Origin: Arthrobacter sp. SLBN-112 | GTDB lineage: Bacteria; Actinomycetota; Actinomycetes; Actinomycetales; Micrococcaceae | Length of the DNA: 64,000 bases | NCBI RefSeq assembly: GCF_006715225.1 | Contig: NZ_VFMU01000001.1 | Location: forward strand, 1,054,001 to 1,118,000 | Direction of reading: 5' to 3' | In this document: one piece after another, positions 55,924-64,000 of the stretch | Layout: each line of letters starts with the position of its first letter | Numbering within the stretch: position 1 is the stretch's first letter | The notes under the pieces: generated by a model | Told to the model about the DNA's origin: nothing | The model's database searches: none | Seen by the model: the letters and a program-made list of their open reading frames with translations, nothing else | Position numbers and translations under genes: made by a program

Positions 55924-57648
55924 TTAGGGCGCGCAGGTTGCGGGTGTTCCGGGCGTTTGGCCGGCCGCGCAGGTTGGCAAGGGCGAAATAGGGGTGGGAC
56001 CCGCAACGGGTGAGGACGTGGTGGGGGTAGGCGTCGGCTTGGGCGCCGTGGTGGTGGTGGGGGCGGGGGATGGAGCGGTTGCGTAGATAACGGTGATAAG
56101 CGATCCCTTGGGCACCGGGCCGGTGGGATTCAGTTCCAGGACGGTGCCGGGGTCGGCGGTTGCGCTCTCCTGGGGCAGGACGGTCACTTGGAGTCCAAGG
56201 TTCGCAAGGGCAGTCTGGACCTGGCGGTAATCCTTGCCAAGGTAGGCGGCAGGTATCACGTTGACCGTGTCCTGCGTGGGCTCGGGCGTGGGTGTGGGCG
56301 TCGGGGTGCTGCGTGTCTGGGTGGGCGTGGCCGACGGGGTCCGCGTAGGTGTCGCCGAGGATGGGGCCGCGCTGCTGGTGGTGGTGCCCGTCGTCGGGTT
56401 GCCGGACGGCGAGAACAGGCCCATCTGGTTCAGCAGGAAACCCACCAGCGCAAACAGGAGCAGCAGGATCAGGGCCACCAGGGGCCATGTCCATGGACTG
56501 CGCCCCTTGCGCCGGGGCTCATCGGAGGGGACGTCGTCGTACGTTTCCTCCTCCTGGTCCCAGTTCCGTTCTGCAGCCAGCGCGTTGGCGCGGGCCAGCG
56601 GGCCCTTGGACGCGTCCCCTTCGGCGGCGGCGCCTGCGGCCATTCCGGCGGCAGCACCGGCAGCACCGGCACCGAGAACCGGCAGGGCGGACGTGGCTGT
56701 GGGGGTGGAATCGTGCTGGGCGCCAATGACGCCGGTGGGGGCAGTGGCGGTGTCAACGGGGGCCGTGATGGGCCCGGTATCGGCGTCGAAAAGAAGCATG
56801 CCCGGAACCGCGGCTCGTGCTGCGCTGATATCGCCGTTGCGGATCGCCTCGGCTGCTTCGGCCAGCTTGATGGCGTTCGCCGGGCGGTCCTTGGGGTCCT
56901 TTGAAAGCATGGACATCAGGAGGGCGCGCACCGGGGCCGGCAGGCTGTCCGAAAGGGGAGGCGGAGCGTCGTTCACCTGTGCCAGGGCAATGGCGATTTG
57001 TGATTCACCGGAGAACGGACGGTGCCCGCTGAGGCACTCGTAGCCGATGACACCCAGCGAGTAGATGTCCGAGGATCCCGTGGCGGTCTGGCCGGTGGCC
57101 TGCTCCGGTGACAGGTACTGCGCGGTTCCCATGACCTGGCCGGTCTGGGTGAGGGGCACCTGGTCAGCGAGGCGCGCGATGCCGAAGTCGGTGACCTTGA
57201 CCCGCCCGTCAGGGGTGATCAGGAGGTTGCCTGGCTTGACGTCGCGGTGGACCAGGCCCTGCGCGTGGGCAACGGCCAGCGCGCGGGCGGTCTGCGCGAT
57301 GATCGACAGCGTCCGGTCCGGTGACAGCACCTGTTCGTGCTCGATGATGCTGCTCAGCGGCTGGCCGGGGACCAGTTCCATGACCAGGTACGCCGATCCC
57401 TCTTCTTCGCCGTAGTCAAAGACGTTGGCTATCCCCACGTGGTTCAGCAGGGCAGTGTGGCGGGCCTCCGCACGGAAGCGCTGGAGGAATCCGGGGTCGC
57501 CCGTGTACTCCTCCTTTAGCACCTTGATGGCGACGATGCGGCCCAGGACGAGGTCTTTGGCTTTCCAGACTTCCCCCATGCCGCCGATCGCAATCCGCGT
57601 GGTCAGCTGGAATCTGCCGCCGAGGGTGATTCCGGTTGTAGGCCTCAC
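55924..57648 (-). CDS. pknA: Ser/Thr kinase PknA-like with one PASTA domain
   Basis: A 574-residue kinase with Lys42, HRD (134-136) and DFG (154-156). After a Ala-rich linker and a transmembrane helix ([16 protein letters not shown]) comes one PASTA-like domain and a Pro/Thr/Ser-rich tail. In mycobacteria PknA lacks PASTA domains, so the single copy here is a difference. GTG start overlaps the pbpA stop (GTGA). It precedes pknB by 15 bp. Confidence 0.93.
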   Translation of the reverse strand: MRPTTGITLGGRFQLTTRIAIGGMGEVWKAKDLVLGRIVAIKVLKEEYTGDPGFLQRFRAEARHTALLNHVGIANVFDYGEEEGSAYLVMELVPGQPLSSIIEHEQVLSPDRTLSIIAQTARALAVAHAQGLVHRDVKPGNLLITPDGRVKVTDFGIARLADQVPLTQTGQVMGTAQYLSPEQATGQTATGSSDIYSLGVIGYECLSGHRPFSGESQIAIALAQVNDAPPPLSDSLPAPVRALLMSMLSKDPKDRPANAIKLAEAAEAIRNGDISAARAAVPGMLLFDADTGPITAPVDTATAPTGVIGAQHDSTPTATSALPVLGAGAAGAAAGMAAGAAAEGDASKGPLARANALAAERNWDQEEETYDDVPSDEPRRKGRSPWTWPLVALILLLLFALVGFLLNQMGLFSPSGNPTTGTTTSSAAPSSATPTRTPSATPTQTRSTPTPTPTPEPTQDTVNVIPAAYLGKDYRQVQTALANLGLQVTVLPQESATADPGTVLELNPTGPVPKGSLITVIYATAPSPAPTTTTAPKPTPTPTTSSPVAGPTPISPLPTCAAGQTPGTPATCAP

Positions 57649-59105
57649 TTATTCAACACCGCCTCAAAAATCTTCTTCGCGTTAGGACTGGTCAGCTGTG
57701 CGCCGGTGGTGATGTTCACGCCTTCCATGACGATCGTGACACTCACCTGCGGGTTGTTTGCGGGGGCGAAGCCGGTGAACCAGGAGTTGTTGGTTCCGTT
57801 CCCGAGCTCCGCGGTTCCTGTCTTGCCGGCCACCTGGACGCCGGGGACCGCTGCGCCCTTGGCAATGCCCTCGCTGACGGCGCTTGCCATCCACTCGGTG
57901 ATCTGGCTGGCGATCTGCGGGGTGGTGGAGGAGCGCAGCTGCTGCGGCTGCGGTTCGTCGATCACCCGAAGGTCCGGGGAGCGCAGGGTCTTGATGAGGT
58001 TGGGCTGCATCTGCTTTCCGCCGTTGGCAATGGCGGAGGTCATCATGTTGATCTGCAGCGGCGTGGCGCGGACATCCTTCTGGCCGATTGCAGACTGCGC
58101 CAGGCCGGGTCCGTCCAGGTTCGCAGGGAACCCATTGCCCAACGCGTGGCCCAGTTTCAGCTGGTCTCCGACGTCCTCGCCAAAGCCGAACTTCTTGGCC
58201 TGTTCGGCGATGGCATCGCGGCCAAGATCCAGCGCAATGCTGGCGAACGGAGTGTTGCAGGACTGCTGCAGTGCGAAAGCGAAGCTGGCCGTGTCCCTGG
58301 TGTAGCAGTTGCCGCCGGCGTAGTTGGGCAGCTTGTACTGGATGCCCGGGAAGGGCATTTCGGCAGGGTTGGGAAGTTGGCTGTCCTTGTTGTACTTCCC
58401 CGAGGCAAGCGCGGCGGCCGTATCCACGAGCTTGAAGACGGAGCCCGGTGCCAGCAGCTCCCCAGTGGGACCGCTGACGTTCTGGTTCAGGTTAATGCCC
58501 GGGATCTTGACCAGTTCGTTGATGTTGGCCCGTTCGGCGGCAGCGTCCTGCGTGGCCACTGAGTTGGGGTTGTAGGACGGCTTGGATGCCATGGCAAGGA
58601 TGGCACCGGTCTTGGGATTGGTCACCACAATGGACCCGCGCTGGCCGTCCGGAATCAGGCTGTAGGCCAGCTGCTGGATCTGGGGATCGATGGTGAGCTC
58701 CACTGACGCGCCCTTGGGCTGGTTGCCAAGGAAGAGCTGGCCCACCCGGTCCAGGAAGAGCTGGTCGGAGTCGCCCGCGAGTTCGGCGCCCATGGACTGC
58801 TCCAGCCCGGTGGCACCGTAGTTCTTGGAGAAGTAGCCGGTGAGGCCCGCATAGAGCTCCGGCTGGGTATAGGTGCGCTGGAACTTGCAGGTCTCCGAAC
58901 CGGTTTCCACCGACTCGGCAATGGGGGTGCCGCCAACGATGATGGCCCCGCGGTCGTTGCAGTAGTTCTGCAGGATGGCGCGCTGGTTCAGGGGGTTGGT
59001 CTTGAGGTCATCCGCCCCCACCACCTGCACATAGCTGATGGCACCGAACAGCAGTGCAAACATGGCCACAGCGGCCACCCATGAGTGCCGGATTGCCTGG
59101 TTCAC
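57645..59105 (-). CDS. pbpA: Class B penicillin-binding protein PbpA
   Basis: This 486-residue transpeptidase has an N-terminal membrane anchor ([19 protein letters not shown]), a dimerisation region and the catalytic motifs SVFK, SCN and KTG (GKTGTAELG). It partners with the RodA-like polymerase encoded just upstream to build peptidoglycan during growth or septation. GTG start overlaps the rodA stop (GTGA). Confidence 0.94.
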   Translation of the reverse strand: MNQAIRHSWVAAVAMFALLFGAISYVQVVGADDLKTNPLNQRAILQNYCNDRGAIIVGGTPIAESVETGSETCKFQRTYTQPELYAGLTGYFSKNYGATGLEQSMGAELAGDSDQLFLDRVGQLFLGNQPKGASVELTIDPQIQQLAYSLIPDGQRGSIVVTNPKTGAILAMASKPSYNPNSVATQDAAAERANINELVKIPGINLNQNVSGPTGELLAPGSVFKLVDTAAALASGKYNKDSQLPNPAEMPFPGIQYKLPNYAGGNCYTRDTASFAFALQQSCNTPFASIALDLGRDAIAEQAKKFGFGEDVGDQLKLGHALGNGFPANLDGPGLAQSAIGQKDVRATPLQINMMTSAIANGGKQMQPNLIKTLRSPDLRVIDEPQPQQLRSSTTPQIASQITEWMASAVSEGIAKGAAVPGVQVAGKTGTAELGNGTNNSWFTGFAPANNPQVSVTIVMEGVNITTGAQLTSPNAKKIFEAVLNK

Positions 59106-60490
59106 GCCTGCTTCACCGCCTCGGTTGGAGTGTCAATGCCAGTTGCAGCTGCGGCGCCGGCCGGCGGGAGCGGTGTGGTGTCCACCGGGCCGCGGGCTGC
59201 GTGGGAAATCATCAGGAGCAGTCCCACGATGATCCAGTTGGCCAGGAGGGACGATCCGCCGGCTGCGAGGAACGGCGTGGTGAGCCCTGTCAACGGAATG
59301 AGCCGGGTGACACCGCCAATGACCACGAAGCACTGAAGGGCCACCGCGAAGGACAGGCCGCAGGCGAGCAGCTTGCCGAACGCGTCGCGGGTACCCAGCG
59401 CGGCCCGGAATCCGCGGGTGACCAGTAGCAGGTACAGCAGGACGACGGCGAACAGGCCGATCAGTCCCAGTTCCTCGCCAAGGGACGCGATGATCATGTC
59501 GCTGTTGGCGAAGGGGACCAGGTCCGGGCGTCCCTGGCCAAGGCCGGTGCCCACCAGGCCGCCGTTGGCCATGCCGAACAGGCCCTCGATGACCTGCCGG
59601 CTGCCGTTCTCGTAGACGTCCGGAGAGAAGGCGTTGAGCCAGCCGTAGACGCGCTGCTGGACGTGGGAGAACACCTGGGCCGCCACAAAACCGCCGCCGA
59701 GGATCAGGGCCAGGCCGATGACCACCCAGCTGATCCGGCTGGTGGCCACGTAGATCATGACGATGAACAGCCCGAAGAACAGCAGGGAGGAGCCAAGGTC
59801 GCGCTGGAAGATCAGGACGCCGATGCTAACCAGCCAGGCCGTGATCATGGGGCCCATGTCCTTGAACCGGGGAAACTGCAGGGGGCCGATCTTGCGGCCG
59901 GCGAGCAGGATGAGGTCACGGTTGGACGAAAGATACCCGGCAAAGAATATGGCGAGGGTAATTTTGGCTACTTCACCCGGCTGGAACGTCATGGGACCGA
60001 ACCTGATCCACACCCGTGCGCCCAGGATTTCGCCGGCGCTGATCCCTGGCACAAGGGGCAGGATCAGCAGCAGGGCCGACGCAGCCAGGGAGATGAAGGT
60101 GAACCGGCGCAGGATGCGGTGGTCCTTGAGGAAGAATACGACGGCGATGGCCACTGCCATGGCGATCAGGGTCCACCGGAGCTGGTTGTTTCCCGTGTCC
60201 TCGCCGGGAGCATCGAGGCGGTGGATCATCGCCAGGCCCAGGCCGTTCAAAGCAACCACGATCGGAAGTATTACTGGATCGGCATACTTCGCACGGAAGC
60301 GAAGGACACCATGGAACACCAGGGCGGCGACCGCCAGCAGGCTGGACTGGAACCAGAAGTCCGAATCGAACGCCTTCTCCTGGTCCACGCCCACCAGCAT
60401 GTTGGCGCCGATGCCGACGGCAAGTGCCAGCAGCAGGAGCGCAAGTTCAACGTTGCGGCGAGGCTTGGGCAAAGTGCTTACCTGGCTCAT
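59102..60490 (-). CDS. rodA: FtsW/RodA/SpoVE-family peptidoglycan glycosyltransferase
   Basis: ATG at 60490 gives 462 residues with about ten helices; the frame upstream overlaps pstP and is not coding. The signature FSPDVYENGSRQVIEGLFGMANGGLVGTGLGQG and the DLGSS loop mark a SEDS polymerase that makes glycan strands with PbpA. The start overlaps the pstP stop as ATGA. RodA rather than FtsW is inferred from its pairing with pbpA and pknAB. Confidence 0.92.
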   Translation of the reverse strand: MSQVSTLPKPRRNVELALLLLALAVGIGANMLVGVDQEKAFDSDFWFQSSLLAVAALVFHGVLRFRAKYADPVILPIVVALNGLGLAMIHRLDAPGEDTGNNQLRWTLIAMAVAIAVVFFLKDHRILRRFTFISLAASALLLILPLVPGISAGEILGARVWIRFGPMTFQPGEVAKITLAIFFAGYLSSNRDLILLAGRKIGPLQFPRFKDMGPMITAWLVSIGVLIFQRDLGSSLLFFGLFIVMIYVATSRISWVVIGLALILGGGFVAAQVFSHVQQRVYGWLNAFSPDVYENGSRQVIEGLFGMANGGLVGTGLGQGRPDLVPFANSDMIIASLGEELGLIGLFAVVLLYLLLVTRGFRAALGTRDAFGKLLACGLSFAVALQCFVVIGGVTRLIPLTGLTTPFLAAGGSSLLANWIIVGLLLMISHAARGPVDTTPLPPAGAAAATGIDTPTEAVKQA

Positions 60491-62199
60491 TTCGCCGCCT
60501 CGCAGGTGATAGTCGGAGTGGGGGAAGGAGAAGCTGCGGATGGTGCGGTTGAAGGCGCAGGGGCAGGGGCATCCGATGCGGGCGGCGGAGCGGCTGCGCT
60601 GGCCGGGGGTGCTGCACTTTCTGGGGGTGCTGTGCTTCCTGAGGGGCTGGGGCTGGCTGAAGGCTTGGGGCATTCGTCCTCGGGCGAGGTGGTTCCGGTG
60701 AGCTCCAGGTTCTTGACGATCCGCTGCGCGTCGTAGAGATCGTTGGCAGGGACGGTCTGGCGGACCCGCTGCTGCGAGAACGGCGGGAGCGAGTCCAAGC
60801 GGATCTCCGTCACGGTTTCAAGCGAGGACAGCTGGATGGGGCCCAGCCTCTGGGACACTCCGTTGTAGATGGCCACGCGGGAATCGAACTCGCCCACGTA
60901 GTAGCGGGTCTGGGTCCACGCGTACCCAAGCCAAAGGCCTAGGGCCACGACAACCAGGACGGCGGCTGCCACGGACCAGGCCACCCAGCGGCGGGGACGC
61001 AGTGCCGGCAGGGTGTCCTCCGGCTCGCCGGCCGGTTCCGCCTTGTGGGTGAGGAGCGTCGCCGCCCGCCGTGCGACCGTACGCCCGGCCACGGTTGGAA
61101 TGGAGCCGGATTCGGCTGCGGCGGCCGCTGCGCCTACGAGTTCATGCGGGCGGGAGGCAAGTTCTTCCCTGAGGACTTCCGCGGAAAGATGCTCGCCAAG
61201 GTGTGGGTCGGTGCTGCCGGGGTCAGGGGAACCGGCTACCCCCTCCTTGGCGCCGCCGTCAACCGGGTCCGGCTGTTGCCGGGCATCTTCCGGGGCGGAC
61301 CCGGCTGTGGCGGCATCCTTCCCGTCCCCGGGGATGGATGCTGCAGCGGCGCCACCCGCTGCCGCGGCAGCGGACTTGCTGCCCTGCACCGGCGGAACGA
61401 TTTCGACGGCGGCGGTACTGACGTCGTCGGGCGTTTCCTCCACGATGTCCACCATGACGACGGTGACGTTGTCCGGCGAACCGGCCTCAAGGGTCAGCTG
61501 GACAAGGGTTTCGGCGCACTCGTGCAGGTTGTGCGTTTCCCGGACGGTCCGCTCCACGGCGTGGGCGGCAACGTAGTTCAGCCCGTCAGAGCACAGCAGC
61601 CAGCGGTCGCCGGGCCGGGCGTCGAGGGTATCCAGATCGAGTTCGGGGCTGGCGTCAACGTCGCCCAGGACACGCATGAGGACGTTCTTGTGCGGGTGCG
61701 TTTCCGCTTCCTCCGGCCGCAGCCGGCCTTCGTCGATAAGCCGCTGGACGAAGGTGTGGTCCACGCTGACCTGCTTGAATTCGCCGTCGCGGAGCCGGTA
61801 GGCGCGTGAATCGCCGATGTGCGCGAAGTGCAGCTTGCCGTCAGCGAGCAGGAGCGCCGTCACGGTGGTGCCCATGCCCGCCAGCTTGGGATTGATGTGC
61901 ACCAGTTCGGAGAGCAGTGAGTTGGCGGTCTGGATTTCATCGGCGAGGATCGTGCCGGCTTCGTCGCCGTGGTCCGGACTGTCCAGGTGGATCATGTCCA
62001 GGACGGTCGCGGCAGAGGCAACGTCACCGCCCGCGTGCCCTCCCATGCCGTCCGCGACGACGGCGAGGTGGCGTCCGGCGTAGGCGGAATCGTCATTCTT
62101 CGAACGGATCCGGCCGACGTCGGACCGTGCCGCGAAGCGCATGATGAGGGGCCGCTGCGCCGGGCTGGAGCCGGTTGCGGGGTTTTCGGCCTCGGCCAT
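60487..62199 (-). CDS. pstP: PP2C-type Ser/Thr protein phosphatase PstP
   Basis: A 570-residue phosphatase that reverses PknA/PknB. Motifs DGMGGHAGGDVAS, SDGLNYV and SPDNVTVVMVDI give the metal-binding PP2C site. A long Ala/Glu-rich linker precedes a transmembrane helix (WVAWSVAAAVLVVVALGLWLG) and an extracytoplasmic domain with Pro/Ser-rich end. It lies 2 bp after fhaB and overlaps rodA. Confidence 0.95.
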   Translation of the reverse strand: MAEAENPATGSSPAQRPLIMRFAARSDVGRIRSKNDDSAYAGRHLAVVADGMGGHAGGDVASAATVLDMIHLDSPDHGDEAGTILADEIQTANSLLSELVHINPKLAGMGTTVTALLLADGKLHFAHIGDSRAYRLRDGEFKQVSVDHTFVQRLIDEGRLRPEEAETHPHKNVLMRVLGDVDASPELDLDTLDARPGDRWLLCSDGLNYVAAHAVERTVRETHNLHECAETLVQLTLEAGSPDNVTVVMVDIVEETPDDVSTAAVEIVPPVQGSKSAAAAAGGAAAASIPGDGKDAATAGSAPEDARQQPDPVDGGAKEGVAGSPDPGSTDPHLGEHLSAEVLREELASRPHELVGAAAAAAESGSIPTVAGRTVARRAATLLTHKAEPAGEPEDTLPALRPRRWVAWSVAAAVLVVVALGLWLGYAWTQTRYYVGEFDSRVAIYNGVSQRLGPIQLSSLETVTEIRLDSLPPFSQQRVRQTVPANDLYDAQRIVKNLELTGTTSPEDECPKPSASPSPSGSTAPPESAAPPASAAAPPPASDAPAPAPSTAPSAASPSPTPTITCEAAK

Positions 62200-62201
62200 G
62201 G

Positions 62202-62681
62202 TTACGGCCTCAATTCAATGACCGTCTTGCCGATTCTCACGGGTACCCCTGGCTCGACGGGCAGGGCACGGGTAAGTTGCTGGTCTCCCAGGTAGGTTCC
62301 GTTGGTGGAGCCGAGATCCTCGATGAACCAGCGGCTGCCCTGGGGGAAGAGCCTGGCGTGGCGGCCGGAGGCGTAGTCATCCTCCAGCACCAAGGTGGCT
62401 TCCTGGGCGCGTCCCAGCAGGATGGGGCTGGCTGCCAGGGGCAGGGTCCTGCCCTTGAGCGGTCCTTCGACCACTACCAGTTGGCGGGCCTGCTGCTTGA
62501 CGGGCTGCTGGTTCTCTGCCAATTCCGGGTTCCGGCGGACCTGGCGGGCGGTCGGGACGCCCGAGGCGGCTTTCCGGCCCAGCATGAGGTCCCGGCGCAT
62601 GGCGGAAACGATGCTGAAGATGAGCACCCAGAGGAGCAACAGAAAGCCGAACCGCAGCGCGGTGATGGTCAGGTCGCTCAT
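62202..62681 (-). CDS. fhaB: FHA domain protein FhaB (FipA)
   Basis: This 159-residue protein has an N-terminal hydrophobic segment (FGFLLLLWVLIFSIVSAM) and a C-terminal FHA domain (GRAQEATLVLEDDYASGRHARL, IEDLGSTNGTYLG). It reads phospho-threonine on division proteins. ATG overlaps the fhaA stop (ATGA). Confidence 0.94.
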   Translation of the reverse strand: MSDLTITALRFGFLLLLWVLIFSIVSAMRRDLMLGRKAASGVPTARQVRRNPELAENQQPVKQQARQLVVVEGPLKGRTLPLAASPILLGRAQEATLVLEDDYASGRHARLFPQGSRWFIEDLGSTNGTYLGDQQLTRALPVEPGVPVRIGKTVIELRP

Positions 62682-63418
62682 GCGTGGCCACCCGGGTTGG
62701 CAGGAAGCAGGCGGAAGATGATCTTTGTCCGTCCCATCGTGATGGTGGATCCGTCTGTGAGTTCGGTGCTCCCGGAGACCTTTTGGCCGTTGACGTAGCT
62801 GCCGTTGGTGGACCCCAGGTCCACGGCGCTGGTGACGCCGTTGGCAGTGCGGATTTCCAGGTGGCGCCGTGATACGCCGGTGTCCTCAATGTGGATATCT
62901 GCTTCGGATGACCGGCCCAGGACGATGGACGGGGCGTTCAGCGAGTAGCGCTGGCCCTCGATGTCCAGGACTGGCTGCAGCCGCACGGGCGCGCGGCTTG
63001 GTGCTGCCGGGACGTTCGGCCTGGGCTGGTTCCCGCCGGGGCCCTGGGACTTCTCGGTGGAGGAGGCAATTTCGAAATCACCGGCGCGAAGTGCGCTCTC
63101 GCGGAGGAAGGAAATCCGGACGGGCCCCTGGAGGATGTAGCCCTGGCTCCGGACGTGGTTGATGACCACGTCGCAGAGTTCTTCGGCCAGCGGCGTGCCC
63201 CACTCCTGTGCGCGTCCGAAGTCGTCGTCACTGAGCTGGACGTCGAAGACGTTGGGAACCAGAGTCCGTCCGGCCGCCACGGTGATCGCTTTGTGGTCCA
63301 CCTCGCGGCGGAGCCTGCTGGCGATCTCCACGGGCTCGACCTGGGCTTTGGAACCGGTGGAGAAGACACCGCGGACGGCCTTTTCAATGCCACGTTCAAC
63401 CTTGTCCAGCAGACCCAT
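62678..63418 (-). CDS. fhaA: FHA domain protein FhaA with DUF3662 domain
   Basis: ATG at 63418 follows AAAGGAG and gives 246 residues; the frame is open upstream without similarity. The N-terminal DUF3662 domain (MGLLDKVERGIEKAVRGVF) is followed by a linker and a C-terminal FHA domain (SRRHLEIRTANG, DLGSTNGSYVNG). In mycobacteria FhaA binds phosphorylated MviN pseudokinase; the homologue here is at 19.6 kb. First gene of the operon. Confidence 0.95.
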   Translation of the reverse strand: MGLLDKVERGIEKAVRGVFSTGSKAQVEPVEIASRLRREVDHKAITVAAGRTLVPNVFDVQLSDDDFGRAQEWGTPLAEELCDVVINHVRSQGYILQGPVRISFLRESALRAGDFEIASSTEKSQGPGGNQPRPNVPAAPSRAPVRLQPVLDIEGQRYSLNAPSIVLGRSSEADIHIEDTGVSRRHLEIRTANGVTSAVDLGSTNGSYVNGQKVSGSTELTDGSTITMGRTKIIFRLLPANPGGHA

Positions 63419-63801
63419 GGTTCTTCTCCTTTCCCCCCGGCTCCGGGGCAGTAGTTGTTGCTGACCAGCACCTGCAGGGCGGTCCGGCACTGCGCGGCGT
63501 GCCCGCCGGCAGCGGCCACTCCTACACCCGATACTACTGGCCACCCCTGCGAATGACCTTAATCCACAACGGCCGGGCGCCGGCAAAAGTTCAGATCCGG
63601 CCCTGCCCGAGGCGGTCGGGCCGGGGCTCCGGCGGGCAGATTTGGGCTGGTGTTGCCGCTCATTTGAGCTGCTGTTCCGGGCGTGTGGAAGGGGCAAGGC
63701 CGGCCAATTGGTAATTTGCGGCATCTGTCCGTTATGCTTGATCTCGCTGCTTTTACGAGGCGCGGAACGGGAAACCGGTTCGGCTGAGTGGAAGAAGTTG
63801 C
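63419..63801. other. fhaA-tRNA-Leu intergenic region
   Basis: A 383-bp gap that should contain the divergent promoters of the fhaA operon and tRNA-Leu. I see no gene or clear motif in it. Confidence 0.4.
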
Positions 63802-63884
63802 GCGCGAGTGGCGGAACGGCAGACGCGCTGGCTTCAGGTGCCAGTGTCCGAAAGGGCGTGGGGGTTCAAATCCCCCCTCGCGCA
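63802..63884 (+). tRNA. tRNA-Leu (CAG)
   Basis: Acceptor GCGCGAG (63802-63808) pairs with CTCGCGC (63877-63883), discriminator A. The anticodon CAG is at 63835-63837, and there is a long class II variable arm (GTGTCCGAAAGGGC). CCA is not encoded. Confidence 0.97.
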
Positions 63885-63892
63885 CGCAATGG

Positions 63893-63924
63893 GAAGAGCC
63901 CCGGTCTTAGGACCGGGGCTCTTC
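63893..63924 (+). terminator. Intrinsic terminator after tRNA-Leu
   Basis: GAAGAGCCCCGGTC (63893-63906), loop TTAG, and GACCGGGGCTCTTC (63911-63924), followed by a T-rich stretch. Confidence 0.88.
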
Positions 63925-64000
63925 TGTTTAATTTCTGACCGCTGGTTCCAGCGCGCTTCGCCCCCCGCACGCCCCAGGTTACGGGCGCGCCGAAGCCTTG

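Overview
The window is a piece of a high-GC actinobacterial chromosome, most likely Arthrobacter/Pseudarthrobacter or another member of the Micrococcaceae. The evidence is the many GTG starts, the actinobacterial core order rpmH-dnaA-dnaN-recF-DUF721/DciA-gyrB-gyrA-DUF3566-tRNA-Ile-tRNA-Ala, the crgA / class E sortase / pknAB-pstP-fhaAB block, and MurJ followed by a pseudokinase-like protein and trxBA. The replication origin lies inside the window. I see no insertion sequence, phage or CRISPR array.

Layout. (1) 1-17 kb is accessory and housekeeping, almost all on the minus strand: a truncated GabP-like permease, an ABC-2 exporter, a PAP2-diacylglycerol kinase fusion, a DeoR regulator coupled to an MFS carrier, an ABC-F ATPase, a lipoprotein penicillin-binding protein, an FAD oxidoreductase coupled to a GT87-like membrane protein, two very small ORFs with strong Shine-Dalgarno sequences, and a histidine phosphatase coupled to a CCA-adding enzyme. 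A NUDIX hydrolase opens the plus-strand block. (2) 17.3-22.9 kb, plus strand: murJ, a separate pseudokinase-like membrane protein, then trxB-trxA behind a SigR/SigH-type promoter. (3) 22.9-26.9 kb: about 3.9 kb with no credible gene, bounded by terminators, carrying eight parS sites and two groups of DnaA boxes. (4) 26.9-32.6 kb, minus strand: parB, parA (with a ninth parS inside it), rsmG, khpB/jag, yidC, yidD, rnpA, rpmH. (5) 32.6-45.4 kb, plus strand: dnaA, oriC, dnaN, gnd, recF, dciA-like, gyrB, gyrA, a DUF3566 protein, tRNA-Ile, a DLW-39-like peptide and tRNA-Ala. (6) 45.4-53.9 kb: an EamA carrier, a GT2 enzyme, a protein with eight tandem 11-residue repeats, a cyclophilin, a rhomboid protease, a CMD-family protein, tag, crgA, a class E sortase, a 56-residue membrane protein and pabA/trpG. 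Dense extra DnaA-box clusters sit at 50.0-50.4 and 51.0-51.15 kb. (7) 53.9-63.4 kb, minus strand: the overlapping fhaA-fhaB-pstP-rodA-pbpA-pknA-pknB operon, then tRNA-Leu.

How the parts fit. The window couples replication initiation and chromosome segregation (dnaA/oriC, parABS) with envelope growth and its Ser/Thr phospho-control (pknAB, pstP, fhaAB, murJ, rodA/pbpA, crgA). The most unusual signals are the gene-free parS/DnaA-box region, the DnaA-box clusters about 16 kb beyond oriC with a different box geometry, the 11-residue-repeat membrane protein, a Tag glycosylase that lacks most zinc ligands and may start at CTG, and the pair of small ORFs at 13.7-14.3 kb.
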